Source of the DNA: Alterirhizorhabdus sp964247265
GTDB taxonomy: Bacteria; Pseudomonadota; Alphaproteobacteria; Sphingomonadales; Sphingomonadaceae
Direction: 5' to 3'
DNA length: 23,289 bases
Assembly: GCA_964247265.1 (NCBI GenBank)
Contig: CAXTTS010000023.1
Location: 1-23,289, forward strand
Shown in pieces: positions 8,084 through 16,018 of this stretch; position 1 is the stretch's first letter; each line of letters opens with the position of its first letter. The position numbers and the translations under genes were made by a program. Under the pieces are notes generated by a model. That model was not told where the DNA came from and did not search any database. It worked only from the letters and a program-made list of their open reading frames with translations.

Positions 8084-9913
8084 TCACAGCGTCTCGCGGT
8101 TCACCGCCGTGGAGGAAGCGGGGGCGCCGATCGACGCCGCTTCGCCGATCATGCGTTCGCCGGCCAGCGCGTGATCCGTGTCCTTCACGTCCATGTGCAT
8201 CGCCCGCTTGAGCCACGGCGACAGCGCGAGCACCAGCACGCCGATCCCCACGCCTACCCAGCCGATCTTGGAGAAGATGTTGGCATAGGTGTCCAGCTGC
8301 GCACGCGGATCGACCACCACGCCGCCGACGGTGGCGCCCGACGTGGCCTTGGCGATCAGCCCCGCCAGCGTGTGCGCCAGCGCCGACGACATGAACCACA
8401 CGCCCATCATCAGCCCGACGACGCGCGGCACCGACAGCTTGGTAATCATCGACAGGCCGACCGGCGACAGGCAGATCTCGCCCGTGGTGTGGAGCAGATA
8501 GGCGAGCGCCAGCCAGATCAGCGGCACGCGGAAATCCGGCCCGGCGAAGTGGGTGATGCCCAGCACCAGCACCAGAAAGCCCAGCCCCACCTGCACCAGC
8601 CCCAGCCCGAACTTCACCGGCGTGGAAGGCTCCAGCCGGTTGCGACCGAGCCACGTCCACAATGCGGCGAAGACAGGCGCGAAGATCACGATGAAGGCGG
8701 GGTTGAAGAAGTTCGTCTGTGCCGCGTTCATCGCGAAGCCGCCCACCACATGCAGATCGGTGTTGCGATCGGCGTAGAGGGTCATCGAGCTGCCGGCCTG
8801 CTCGAACAAGGTCCAGAACAGTACGGAGAAGATCGTGAGCACCAGCGCCACGATCATCCGCGATCGTTCGACCCCGCGCAGCGCCGTCACCGACCACAGG
8901 ATCATGCCGGCGAAGATCAGCGGCGCGCCGATGGTGAGCGCGGTGGTGACGATCTCGTCCCGCTGGACGAGGAACCAGGCCGGCAGCAGCAGGATGAAGC
9001 CGATGACGTAGATCAGCCATTCCAGGTTGAGCGGCCCCGCCATCTTGCGCTTCAGCGCGGCAGGGACCGGCGGCTCGGCATGGCCCATCAGATATTTCTG
9101 GCCCAGCAGGAAGGTCAGCAGCCCGGCCAGCATGCCGAAGCCGGCCAGGCCGAACCCCCAGCTCCAGCCATATCTCACCGCCAGCCAGCCGCACAATATG
9201 GTGGAGAGCAGCGAGCCGATATTGATCCCCATGTAGAAGATCGTGAAGGCGCCGTCCCGCCGGGGATCCTCCCGCGCATAGAGCGCGCCGACGATGGTGG
9301 ATATGTTCGCTTTCAGAAAACCGACGCCGACGATGATGAGCGACAGCGAGAAGAACAGGATCTGCACATAGAACGGCTCCTGCACCGTCCGGCTCTTATA
9401 GTCGGCCGCCGGCACCGCATCGGGAAGGCCGGCTTGCGCGCCGCCGTCGATCTTCAGCCCCGCTCCGGAGAATTCCAGCGGCAACCGCGCGCCGGTCGGC
9501 GTGAGCAGGCTCAGCCGGCGATCGTCGCCGCGCCCCTCGGCCGCCACTTCGTAGCTGTGGCCGCCGAAATCGACGAATTGCTTCGACCCCGATCCCTCGA
9601 ACGCCATGCCGAAATGGCCCGCCACCAGCAGCAGCGCGCCGATCGTCACCGCCTTGCGCGATCCCAGCCAGCGATCCGCCACCAGCCCGCCCAGCACCGG
9701 CGCGAGATACACCAGCGAAGCATAAGCGGCGTAAAGCCCCTGCGCATCCTCGTCCCCGAACAGGAAATGCTGAGTGAGGTACAGCACCAGCAGCGCGCGC
9801 ATGCCGTAGAAGGAGAAACGCTCCCACATCTCGGTGAGGAACAGGATGGCAAGGCCGCGCGGGTGGCCGAACAGTTCGCGCGGCGCCTCCCCGCTCGCAG
9901 AAATGGTGGCCAT
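8084..9913 (-). CDS. POT/PTR-family proton-coupled peptide transporter
   Basis: 609 aa inner-membrane MFS protein of the POT family, which imports di- and tripeptides with protons. The first helix carries the family ExxER motif with its FYG continuation (E28, E31, R32, Y36). The next helices read YLAPVLGGLVADRWLG and the GINIGSLLS type found in POT proteins. Fourteen or so hydrophobic segments follow to the C-terminus. The loop after helix 3 is enlarged: residues about 106-178 are hydrophilic and, by MFS topology, periplasmic. The start ATG at 9913 lacks a strong Shine-Dalgarno sequence but matches where the family begins. It is divergent from the nitroreductase gene across 125 bases. Substrate range is inferred from family only. 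Confidence 0.9.
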   Translation of the reverse strand: MATISASGEAPRELFGHPRGLAILFLTEMWERFSFYGMRALLVLYLTQHFLFGDEDAQGLYAAYASLVYLAPVLGGLVADRWLGSRKAVTIGALLLVAGHFGMAFEGSGSKQFVDFGGHSYEVAAEGRGDDRRLSLLTPTGARLPLEFSGAGLKIDGGAQAGLPDAVPAADYKSRTVQEPFYVQILFFSLSLIIVGVGFLKANISTIVGALYAREDPRRDGAFTIFYMGINIGSLLSTILCGWLAVRYGWSWGFGLAGFGMLAGLLTFLLGQKYLMGHAEPPVPAALKRKMAGPLNLEWLIYVIGFILLLPAWFLVQRDEIVTTALTIGAPLIFAGMILWSVTALRGVERSRMIVALVLTIFSVLFWTLFEQAGSSMTLYADRNTDLHVVGGFAMNAAQTNFFNPAFIVIFAPVFAALWTWLGRNRLEPSTPVKFGLGLVQVGLGFLVLVLGITHFAGPDFRVPLIWLALAYLLHTTGEICLSPVGLSMITKLSVPRVVGLMMGVWFMSSALAHTLAGLIAKATSGATVGGVVVDPRAQLDTYANIFSKIGWVGVGIGVLVLALSPWLKRAMHMDVKDTDHALAGERMIGEAASIGAPASSTAVNRETL

Positions 9914-10038
9914 GAGGCGGGACGCTCCGAATTGCTGTGGCCGGCGGCGCCGGCTCCTGTTGCGCGGCAGACTAACGGCTTGGCGGTGGCTGTGAAGGAG
10001 ATTGTTGCGTATCCCGCCCGCTGCTAATCGCCGAACCC

Positions 10039-10611
10039 ATGTTCAACGATCTCAGCTCCCCGGCCGCCTTTCTCGCCAGCCGCCGCTCGGGCAAGCCGCG
10101 CGACATGATCGCGCCCGGCCCCGATGCGGCGCAACTGCGCACGATCCTCGAGGCGGCGATCCGCGTGCCCGATCATGGCAAGCTAGCCCCCTGGCGCTTC
10201 GTGACGATCGCCGCCGACCGCCGCGATGCGTTCGCCGCGATGCTGCGCGACGCCTATCTCGCCGAAAAGCCGGATGCGGGGCGGCTTGAGCTGGAGGCGA
10301 TCGACCAGTTCGCGCATCAGGCGCCCACGCTGATCGTCGCGATCTCCAAGCCCGCTCATGCCAGCCACATACCGCCGTGGGAGCAGGAACTTTCCACCGG
10401 CGCCGCCTGCATGAACCTGCTTCATGCGGCCCATGCGCTGGGCTTCGTCGGCGGGTGGCTGACCGGCTGGGCCAGCTATTCGCGGGCCGTGCGCAAGGCC
10501 TTCGATGCCGAGGATGGCCGCGTGGCGGGCTTCATCTTCATCGGCACGCCGGCGCGCGCGCTGGAGGAGCGCCCTCGGCCGGACTATGACGCGGTGATCT
10601 CCGCCTGGTGA
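10039..10611 (+). CDS. Nitroreductase family protein (YdjA/RutE-like)
   Basis: 190 aa, the size of the short YdjA-like branch of FMN-dependent nitroreductases. These use NAD(P)H to reduce nitro compounds, quinones or flavin-linked substrates in the cytoplasm. The N-terminal SRRSGKPRDM stretch, the RVPDHGKLAPWRFV motif (FMN contact region) and a C-terminal FIFIGTPAR segment fit the family. The physiological substrate cannot be inferred. It begins 125 bases from the divergent POT gene and ends 31 bases before a GntR regulator on the same strand, so the two could be co-transcribed, although a possible promoter lies between them. Confidence 0.88.
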   Translation: MFNDLSSPAAFLASRRSGKPRDMIAPGPDAAQLRTILEAAIRVPDHGKLAPWRFVTIAADRRDAFAAMLRDAYLAEKPDAGRLELEAIDQFAHQAPTLIVAISKPAHASHIPPWEQELSTGAACMNLLHAAHALGFVGGWLTGWASYSRAVRKAFDAEDGRVAGFIFIGTPARALEERPRPDYDAVISAW

Positions 10612-10615
10612 GGCT

Positions 10616-10649
10616 TGACGCGCCCTGCTGTCTTAGCACAGTATGACAG
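10616..10649 (+). promoter_or_regulatory. Possible promoter and dyad at the GntR gene start
   Basis: TTGACG at 10616-10621 is a good -35 match; 17 bases on is CAGTAT (10639-10644), a weak -10. CTGTC (10628-10632) and GACAG (10645-10649) form a dyad that would overlap the promoter and the first start codon, as an autorepressor site might. Neither candidate start codon (10643 or 10652) has a Shine-Dalgarno sequence, so the transcript could be leaderless. Confidence 0.3.
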
Positions 10650-11002
10650 TGATGATTGGTTCGGACCGCCCCGTCTATCTGCGCCTGCGCGACATGATCG
10701 TTGCCGCGATATTGGAGGGCCGGTTTCGCGATGGCGATCCGCTGCCCTCCGTGCGCAGCTTCGCGGCCAGCCATGGCGCCAATCCGCTGACGGTCGCGAA
10801 GGCCTATCAGAGCTTTCAGGACGATGGGCTGGTGACGGTGCGGCGCGGGATCGGCATGTTCGTCGCCGACGGCGCCACCGCGCGGCTCCGCCACAGCGAG
10901 CGCGAGGTGTTCCTCGACAGCTACTGGCCGGAGATACGGGCGCACATCCGGCGCCTCGGTCTGGATCCCGCCGACCTGCTGGAGACGGTGGCGGCGGAGT
11001 AG
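10643..11002 (+). CDS. GntR-family transcriptional regulator, YtrA subfamily
   Basis: 119 aa. A winged helix-turn-helix fills residues about 10-76. It includes PVYLRLRDMIVAAILEG, the recognition helix region LPSVRSFAASHGANPLTVAKAY and the wing motif DGLVTVRRGIGMFV. A short C-terminal helical tail of about 40 residues marks the YtrA subfamily, which has no large ligand domain. YtrA regulators usually sit beside ABC transporter genes they repress; none is present here, so this copy is orphaned or controls the nitroreductase or itself. Start is ambiguous between the ATG at 10643 and that at 10652. Confidence 0.88.
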   Translation: MTVMIGSDRPVYLRLRDMIVAAILEGRFRDGDPLPSVRSFAASHGANPLTVAKAYQSFQDDGLVTVRRGIGMFVADGATARLRHSEREVFLDSYWPEIRAHIRRLGLDPADLLETVAAE

Positions 11003-11129
11003 AGCCAGCCGGCTGGGGTCCACGCGCGCTGCTGCCGATCGTTCGCGATGAAGCGCGCCCGCCTAAGGCAGCGCCGCGCCGCGATCTCCTGCTTGCACCG
11101 CGGATGGCAGGCGCTACGCAGCCGGAGAG

Positions 11130-12074
11130 ATGTCGACGGATACCCGCACCCTGCCGTTCGGCGATCATGCCATCGCTGCGGCCGCCCGCCTCGTCCTGGC
11201 CGGCCAGCCGGTTGCGGTTGCCACCGAGACGGTCTACGGCCTCGCCGCCGACGCGACGGACGGCCAAGCGGTCGCGCGCATCTATGCGGCCAAGGGGCGG
11301 CCTGCCTTCAATCCCCTGATCGTCCATGTCTTCTCCGCGCACGAGGCAACGGCGATCGCCCGGTTCGATGCCGCCGCGCAGGCGCTGGCCGCCGCCTTCT
11401 GGCCCGGGCCGCTCACACTGGTGTTGCCGCTGCTCGGCACCGCGACCATCGCGCCGATCGTCTGCGCCGGGCTGGATACGGTCGCGTTGCGGGTGCCGGC
11501 GCATCCGGCGATCCGCGCGCTGCTCGCCGCGTGCGGGCGACCGCTTGCCGCGCCGTCCGCCAATGCCAGCGGCACGATCAGCCCGACCACCGCCGGGCAT
11601 GTCATTCACTCACTTGGCGGCCGCGTCCCGCTGATCGTCGATGCCGGGGCGACGGCGCATGGCCTGGAGTCGACGATCGTGAAGGTGGAGGAGAAACGGC
11701 TGGTGTTGCTGCGCCCCGGCCCGATCGCGCCGGACGCGCTGGCGGAGGCCGCCGGGCTTCCAATCGTCGGCCATGAAGACGATGCGATCGTCGCGCCCGG
11801 CCAACTTGCCAGCCACTACGCCCCCCGCCGGCCGCTTCGGCTGAACGCAACGCAGGCCGAGGCAGACGAATGGCTGATCGGCTTCGGCGCGGTCGGCGGT
11901 GACGCGACGCTATCCGCCTCGGGCGACCTGATCGAAGCAGCCGCCCGCCTGTTCGCGGCTCTGCACGAGGCGGACGCCGCCGATCGTTCGCGCATCGCAG
12001 TCGCGCCGATACCCACAACCGGGCTGGGCGCCGCGATCAACGATCGCCTGCAAAGAGCCGCCGCGCCGCGTTGA
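11130..12074 (+). CDS. sua5: L-threonylcarbamoyladenylate synthase, Sua5 type
   Basis: 314 aa, the two-domain Sua5 form rather than the short TsaC/YrdC form. It makes threonylcarbamoyl-AMP from threonine, bicarbonate and ATP, the first step of the t6A37 tRNA modification. The YrdC domain (about 10-200) shows ETVYGLAAD (33-41), the nucleotide-binding KGRPAFNPLIVHV (K55, R57) and APSANASG (S143, N145). LESTIV and LRPGPI follow. The linker SHYAPRRPL leads into the C-terminal Sua5 domain, ending in GLGAAINDRLQRAA. GGAGAG lies directly against the ATG at 11130, closer than ideal, but no better start fits the family. It converges on msrA with 31 bases between stops. Confidence 0.94.
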   Translation: MSTDTRTLPFGDHAIAAAARLVLAGQPVAVATETVYGLAADATDGQAVARIYAAKGRPAFNPLIVHVFSAHEATAIARFDAAAQALAAAFWPGPLTLVLPLLGTATIAPIVCAGLDTVALRVPAHPAIRALLAACGRPLAAPSANASGTISPTTAGHVIHSLGGRVPLIVDAGATAHGLESTIVKVEEKRLVLLRPGPIAPDALAEAAGLPIVGHEDDAIVAPGQLASHYAPRRPLRLNATQAEADEWLIGFGAVGGDATLSASGDLIEAAARLFAALHEADAADRSRIAVAPIPTTGLGAAINDRLQRAAAPR

Positions 12075-12105
12075 AAGCGGCGCGACTGCCGAAGCACTGA
12101 CCGAC

Positions 12106-12651
12106 TCAGACCGTCGCGGCACCCTTCAACCGCGCGGCATAGCTCTTGCGCAGTTTTTGCAGCTTGGGCGGGATCGTGGCGATGCAATAGGGATTGCTCT
12201 GGCCGTCACCCTGCCAATATTCCTGGTGATAATCCTCGGCGGGATACCAGGTGGACAGCGGCTCGACCGAAGTCACGATCGGTCGCGGGCTCGCCTCTGC
12301 CGCGCGACGGATGCCGTCATGCGCCGCCGCCTCCTGTTCCGGCGAGTGCGGGAAGATGGCGGAGCGATATTGCGTGCCGACGTCATTGCCCTGCCGGTTG
12401 AGCGTGGTCGCGTCATGCGTGTGGAAGAAGATGTCGAGCAGTTCGTCATAGCCGACGACATCGGGATCGAACGTCAGCCGGATCGCCTCGGCATGGCCGG
12501 TCTTGCCGCTGCATACCTGCTTGTAGGTCGGATCGGCCACCGTGCCGCCAATGTAGCCGCTTTCGACCCTGAAGACGCCCTCGATATCGTTGAACACCGC
12601 TTCGGTGCACCAGAAGCAGCCGCCTGCGAGTGTCGCGATTTCCTGTGCCAT
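12106..12651 (-). CDS. msrA: Peptide-methionine (S)-S-oxide reductase MsrA
   Basis: 181 aa from the chosen start. It reduces methionine-S-sulfoxide in proteins using thioredoxin. The active-site motif GGCFWC is at residues 10-15 with catalytic Cys12. GYIGG, SGKTGHAEAI and GTQYRSAIF are the other MsrA signatures, and the protein ends in basic residues. The ATG at 12651 is preferred to one 17 codons upstream (12702) because a perfect AAGGAG sits six bases before it and the extra residues are not family-like. No signal peptide, so it is cytoplasmic. It lies 51 bases after the amidase on the same strand and may be read from the same transcript. Confidence 0.96.
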   Translation of the reverse strand: MAQEIATLAGGCFWCTEAVFNDIEGVFRVESGYIGGTVADPTYKQVCSGKTGHAEAIRLTFDPDVVGYDELLDIFFHTHDATTLNRQGNDVGTQYRSAIFPHSPEQEAAAHDGIRRAAEASPRPIVTSVEPLSTWYPAEDYHQEYWQGDGQSNPYCIATIPPKLQKLRKSYAARLKGAATV

Positions 12652-12657
12652 GCTCGT

Positions 12658-12663
12658 CTCCTT
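12658..12663 (-). promoter_or_regulatory. Ribosome binding site deciding the msrA start
   Basis: AAGGAG on the minus strand is spaced six bases from the ATG at 12651. It sits in the short gap after the amidase gene and rules in favour of the shorter MsrA. Confidence 0.8.
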
Positions 12664-12702
12664 GTCAGGTCCACGAGATAAGGCGCGCGCCGGCCCTTTC
12701 AA

Positions 12703-14250
12703 TCACGGGAGGAGCGTGGCGCGATACAGCGGAGGAACGCGCGCGTGGCTCGCCTGCTCATAGACGTAGCCGGCACCCAGCAGCGTGGCTTCGCCATAGG
12801 CAGGCCCGATGAACGAGAGGCCGACGGGCAGCCCGCCGACGAGACCCATCGGCACCGTGAGATGGGGGTAGCCGGCGACCGCTGGCAGCTGGCTCGCGCT
12901 CGGCCCGTCATATTGATCGCCGTAGACCGGATCGCTGGGCCATGCCGGGCCATAGCTCGGCTCGACGATCATCGCGGCGTCGGCGGATTTCAGCACGGCG
13001 TCGATCCCGTCGGCACCCGCCTGCCGCAACGAATCGGCGCGTGCTTGCAGATAGACCGGATCGGCCAGACCTTTCGTCTTGGCCGCAGCCGCGAACGTCT
13101 CCTGCCCGAAATAGGGCATCTCGCGGCTGACTTGCGCTTCGTTGAAGGCGATCAGCTGATCGAGCGAGCGCGTCGTGACCTCGGCGGGCGTGGTCGCGAG
13201 GTAGGCCTCCAAGTCCGCCTTCAGTTCGGTTTGCAGGACGAGCGTTTCGGCCGCGCCCAATCCGCCGCGTTTGGGGGCTGCGGTCTCGATCAGAACCGCG
13301 CCTTTCGCCCGCAGCATGGCGAGTGCGCCCTCGAACCGCGCCTTCAGAGCGGGCGACATGTCCGGCCGCAGCACGGCGATCCGCACACCTTGCAGCGATG
13401 CTTGTGGCAGCGCTGCCGCGTAATCGCGCTCATGGGCCGCCGCATCGCGCGTCGTCGGATCGGCGGGGTCCGCGCCGATCATCGCGGACAGCAGCAGCGC
13501 CACGTCGGTCACGCTGCGTGCCATCGGCCCCGGTGTGTCCTGGCTGTGGCTAATCGGAACGATGTGCGTCCGGCTGACAAGGCCGATCGTGGGCTTGAGC
13601 CCGACGATGCCGTTCATCGAGGCGGGGCAGACCACCGAGCCATCCGTCTCCGTGCCCAGCGCGGCGGCGGCAAAGCTGGCGGCGACACCCGCGCCCGATC
13701 CGCTGGACGATCCGCAGGCGGTGCGATCGAGCGCATAGGGATTGCGCACCAGCCCGCCCACCGCGCTCCACCCGCTCATCGCGTGGTCGGAGCGGATGTT
13801 CGCCCATTCGGACAGGTTGGTCTTGCCCAGGATCACAACGCCGGCACGGCGCAGCAGCGCGACCACGGGCGCATCCCGTCGGGTCCGGTTGTTCTGCAAC
13901 GCCAGGCTGCCGGCGGTGGTGGCGGTGCCATCCGCCGTTTCGATATTGTCCTTGATGAGGATCGGCACGCCATCGAGCGGACCGATGACCTTGCCGGCAC
14001 GCCGCCTCGCATCGCTCGCTTTCGCCTCCGCGAGGGCTTGCGGGTTCAGCGCGATGACGGCGTGCAGGGCCGGCCCGTGCCTGTCCAGCGCGGCGATGCG
14101 CGCCAGATAGGCACGGGTGATCGCCGCGCTTCGCACGCCATGCGCCATCATCGCGGACAATTGCCCGATCGAAGCCTCCTCCACCTTCAGGCCGGCGATC
14201 GCCGGCGCGGCGGCGATGGCAACGGCAAGGCAGAAGATGAGCCGCTTCAT
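12703..14250 (-). CDS. Exported amidase (amidase-signature family)
   Basis: 515 aa. Amidase-signature enzymes hydrolyse amide bonds with a Lys-cisSer-Ser triad. Visible residues: Lys100 in VPILIKDNIE, Ser181 in the CGSSSGSG loop and nucleophile Ser205 in ETDGSVVCPA. PLDGVP (91-96), LGKTNLSEWA and GIVGLKPTIG are further family motifs. A lysine-arginine start, a hydrophobic core and APAIAG near residue 20 form a Sec signal peptide, so it probably works in the periplasm, unlike GatA. It lies 19 bases downstream of the flavin reductase and 51 bases upstream of msrA. The substrate is unknown; peptide amides or xenobiotic amides are possible. Confidence 0.9.
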   Translation of the reverse strand: MKRLIFCLAVAIAAAPAIAGLKVEEASIGQLSAMMAHGVRSAAITRAYLARIAALDRHGPALHAVIALNPQALAEAKASDARRRAGKVIGPLDGVPILIKDNIETADGTATTAGSLALQNNRTRRDAPVVALLRRAGVVILGKTNLSEWANIRSDHAMSGWSAVGGLVRNPYALDRTACGSSSGSGAGVAASFAAAALGTETDGSVVCPASMNGIVGLKPTIGLVSRTHIVPISHSQDTPGPMARSVTDVALLLSAMIGADPADPTTRDAAAHERDYAAALPQASLQGVRIAVLRPDMSPALKARFEGALAMLRAKGAVLIETAAPKRGGLGAAETLVLQTELKADLEAYLATTPAEVTTRSLDQLIAFNEAQVSREMPYFGQETFAAAAKTKGLADPVYLQARADSLRQAGADGIDAVLKSADAAMIVEPSYGPAWPSDPVYGDQYDGPSASQLPAVAGYPHLTVPMGLVGGLPVGLSFIGPAYGEATLLGAGYVYEQASHARVPPLYRATLLP

Positions 14251-14269
14251 GGCCGACCCGCCCGAACGA

Positions 14270-14761
14270 TCAGGACAGCGCCCGCGCCGAGGCGAATTTG
14301 CCGTCGACCCAGATCAGCGGATCGATCGTCGGGTGGTTATAGACGGCGCTGACCTCCCCGATGAACAGGGTGTGCGTCGCCACTTCCAGCGTCAGCGTCG
14401 TGCGACATTCGATGCTGGCCACCGCGTCCGGCAGCATCGGCAGCCCCTGGGGCGAGGGAACCCAGCCGCCTTCCTCGAAACGCGCCAGCCCCTTCTTCTG
14501 ACCGCTGAACACACCCACCAGCGCGGCATGGCGTTCGGCCAGCAGGTTGACGCAGAACCGTCGGTCCTCGCCCAGCACGGGCGAGATGCTGGCGTTGCGA
14601 TTGACCGCCACGAGGATCGTCGGCGGGTCGGCCGTCACCGAGGTGACGGCCGTTGCGGCCATCCCCGCCCATCCATCGCCGGTGCCGGCAGTGACGATCG
14701 CGATCGTCGTCGCCAGGCGCCGCATGGCAAGCTTAAACTCAGCGTCTACCGCGTCGGCCAT
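14270..14761 (-). CDS. Flavin reductase domain protein (HpaC/RutF-like)
   Basis: 163 aa from the chosen start. This family binds FMN and uses NAD(P)H to make reduced flavin for a partner monooxygenase. The typical start FKLAMRRLATTIAIVTAG, then AATAVTSVTADPPTILVAVN, RFCVNLLAERH, and IECRTTLTLEVATHTLFIGEV fit the flavin_reduct fold. The ATG at 14761 gives the usual family length; the open frame further upstream is non-homologous. No two-component monooxygenase lies nearby, so the partner is elsewhere or the protein acts alone. The amidase follows after 19 bases and is likely co-transcribed. It is divergent from the urcA-like gene. Confidence 0.9.
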   Translation of the reverse strand: MADAVDAEFKLAMRRLATTIAIVTAGTGDGWAGMAATAVTSVTADPPTILVAVNRNASISPVLGEDRRFCVNLLAERHAALVGVFSGQKKGLARFEEGGWVPSPQGLPMLPDAVASIECRTTLTLEVATHTLFIGEVSAVYNHPTIDPLIWVDGKFASARALS

Positions 14762-14989
14762 TTCACGTCCCGTTCCAAGCGCCGCGACTGGCGGCTTCAC
14801 GGTCACGAATGAACGATCGGCCGCTCGCGGACAAGTGGCGGCTCGGTCGCTTGAGCGCCGCCGCCGCGGCGTAAGTTGCCTGGCGGCGCTCCGAGGCGTA
14901 AGGGGATGACGCCCGATGGCAGGAGGAAAACCCTCCGCCGGAAGGTGGAACGGTGATCGTGGCCTCCGCCCGATCCGCAGGAGAGTGAC
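14762..14989 (+). other. Divergent intergenic region with structured leader of the UrcA gene
   Basis: 228 bases separate the flavin reductase and UrcA starts. Near the UrcA side, GGC-A-GGAGG (14918-14926) can pair with CCTCC-GCC (14932-14939) around an AAAAC loop. A GATCG...CGATC pair follows at about 14955-14975. A good AGGAG Shine-Dalgarno sequence is at 14979-14983, six bases before the ATG. No recognised riboswitch consensus is present, and no clear -35/-10 pair was found. Confidence 0.4.
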
Positions 14990-15370
14990 ATGACCTTGAC
15001 GAAACTGGCGGCGCTGCGGCGTCGCTCCGCCCGGCTCGCCGCCGGGCTGGTGCTGGCGGCCGGTTGCAGCGCCGGCGCTTACGCCTCCTCCCAGATCCAG
15101 GTGCAGGGTGCGGCCGGATACGGCCTCACCACCGAAAGCAGGTTGATGCGCTTCGGCGACCTGGATCTCTCCAGCGCCGAGGGCCGCGCCAAATTGAACA
15201 CGCGGCTGAAGGTGGCGGCCGGGACGGTGTGCGGCAAGCGCTCGCTCTGGACGGTCTCTCCGCCGGCCGACTATACCCGCTGCTACGATCGCGCGGTGAG
15301 CGATGCGCAAGACCAACTCGGCAACCGGGTGGCAGCGGGCGAAACCAGCATCCGCGTCGCCGCCAACTGA
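14990..15370 (+). CDS. UrcA family small exported protein
   Basis: 126 aa. A basic N-terminus and a hydrophobic core end at AGAYASS near residue 32, a Sec signal peptide. The mature part carries the family core RFGDLDLSSAEGRAKL (54-69), a helical RLKVAAGTVCG and DYTRCYDRAVSDA, with two conserved cysteines (C81, C98) that could form a disulfide. The family is named after a Caulobacter gene strongly induced by uranium; biochemical function is unknown. AGGAG six bases upstream supports the start. A strong hairpin follows the stop, and the gene converges on RidA. Confidence 0.88.
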   Translation: MTLTKLAALRRRSARLAAGLVLAAGCSAGAYASSQIQVQGAAGYGLTTESRLMRFGDLDLSSAEGRAKLNTRLKVAAGTVCGKRSLWTVSPPADYTRCYDRAVSDAQDQLGNRVAAGETSIRVAAN

Positions 15371-15383
15371 GGCGATCGGGAGG

Positions 15384-15416
15384 TGCGGGATGGGTGGATC
15401 GAGCCCCCATCCCGCA
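15384..15416. terminator. Bidirectional hairpin between convergent UrcA and RidA genes
   Basis: TGCGGGATGGG (15384-15394) and CCCATCCCGCA (15406-15416) form a perfect 11-bp stem with an 11-base loop, in the 66-base gap between two convergent stops. Neither flank has a true T-tract, so it may be a factor-assisted terminator or an mRNA 3'-end stabiliser. Confidence 0.6.
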
Positions 15417-15436
15417 TCCGTCCCAACCGGCTAACA

Positions 15437-15958
15437 CTATTTGGCCTTCGCGGCGGTTGCCTCGATCTCGATCAGGAAGTTGGGGCCGGCAAGCGCCGCC
15501 ACCTGCACGGTCGAGCGGGCGACCGTATTCGGGTTATCGGGCGTGCCGAAGAACATCTTGTAGCCATCGTTGAAGCCGGCAAAGTCCATCTTGCCGTTCA
15601 TCTTGGGATCGGCGGCGACGAACACCGTCAGCTTGATGATATCCGACATCGCATAGCCCTGCGCCGCCAGGATGCCCTTGATCTTGGTGAAGATGCTGAT
15701 CGTCTGCGTTTTCGTATCGCCGAAGTCCGCCATCGTCATCGTGGCCGGCGGCTTGGTCGGATCGATCGGCGAGGCGAGCTGCCCCGAAAGATAAAGCATC
15801 TCGGTGCCGCCAGGCACGGTGACGCCCTGCAGGATCAATCCGGGCGGCGTATTGGCATGACGAACGATCGCGGCGGGCTTGGCCGGCGCCGCATGCACAG
15901 CCGGTGACAGCAGAAGGGCGAGCGGCAAGGCGGCGAGAAGAAGGCTCTTGCGGATCAT
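15437..15958 (-). CDS. Exported RidA-family imine/enamine deaminase
   Basis: 173 aa from the ATG at 15958, which has GGAGAG six bases upstream. RidA enzymes hydrolyse reactive imines and enamines, including those released by amino-acid oxidases. The start MIRKSLLLAALPLALLL with an AVHAAPA cleavage site near residue 23 is a clear Sec signal, unusual because RidA is normally cytoplasmic. The mature core has LYLSGQLA, DIIKLTVFV and TVARSTVQV with Arg148 (equivalent to E. coli Arg105, which binds the substrate carboxylate). IEIEA carries Glu164 (equivalent to Glu120). It therefore looks catalytically competent. It lies 60 bases downstream of the TonB-dependent receptor on the same strand, next but one to an exported amine oxidase. 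Confidence 0.9.
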   Translation of the reverse strand: MIRKSLLLAALPLALLLSPAVHAAPAKPAAIVRHANTPPGLILQGVTVPGGTEMLYLSGQLASPIDPTKPPATMTMADFGDTKTQTISIFTKIKGILAAQGYAMSDIIKLTVFVAADPKMNGKMDFAGFNDGYKMFFGTPDNPNTVARSTVQVAALAGPNFLIEIEATAAKAK

Positions 15959-16018
15959 GGCAGTCTCTCCGAGGTTCTGGGTAACGGAGCAGGCGACCAC
16001 CTGCCCCGTCCCTGGGTC

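Noticed and set aside
8081..10027. Long plus-strand open frame (648 codons) opposite the POT transporter
   Set aside because: It is the antisense shadow of a clear POT gene in GC-rich DNA, with a His/Arg/Gln-rich composition and no family motif.
12745..14352. Long plus-strand open frame (535 codons) opposite the amidase
   Set aside because: Antisense shadow with Arg/His-rich low-information sequence; the amidase triad is on the minus strand.
14901..14989. Known riboswitch (glycine, cobalamin, ykkC types considered)
   Set aside because: None of their conserved cores could be matched by eye, so only a generic structured leader is reported.
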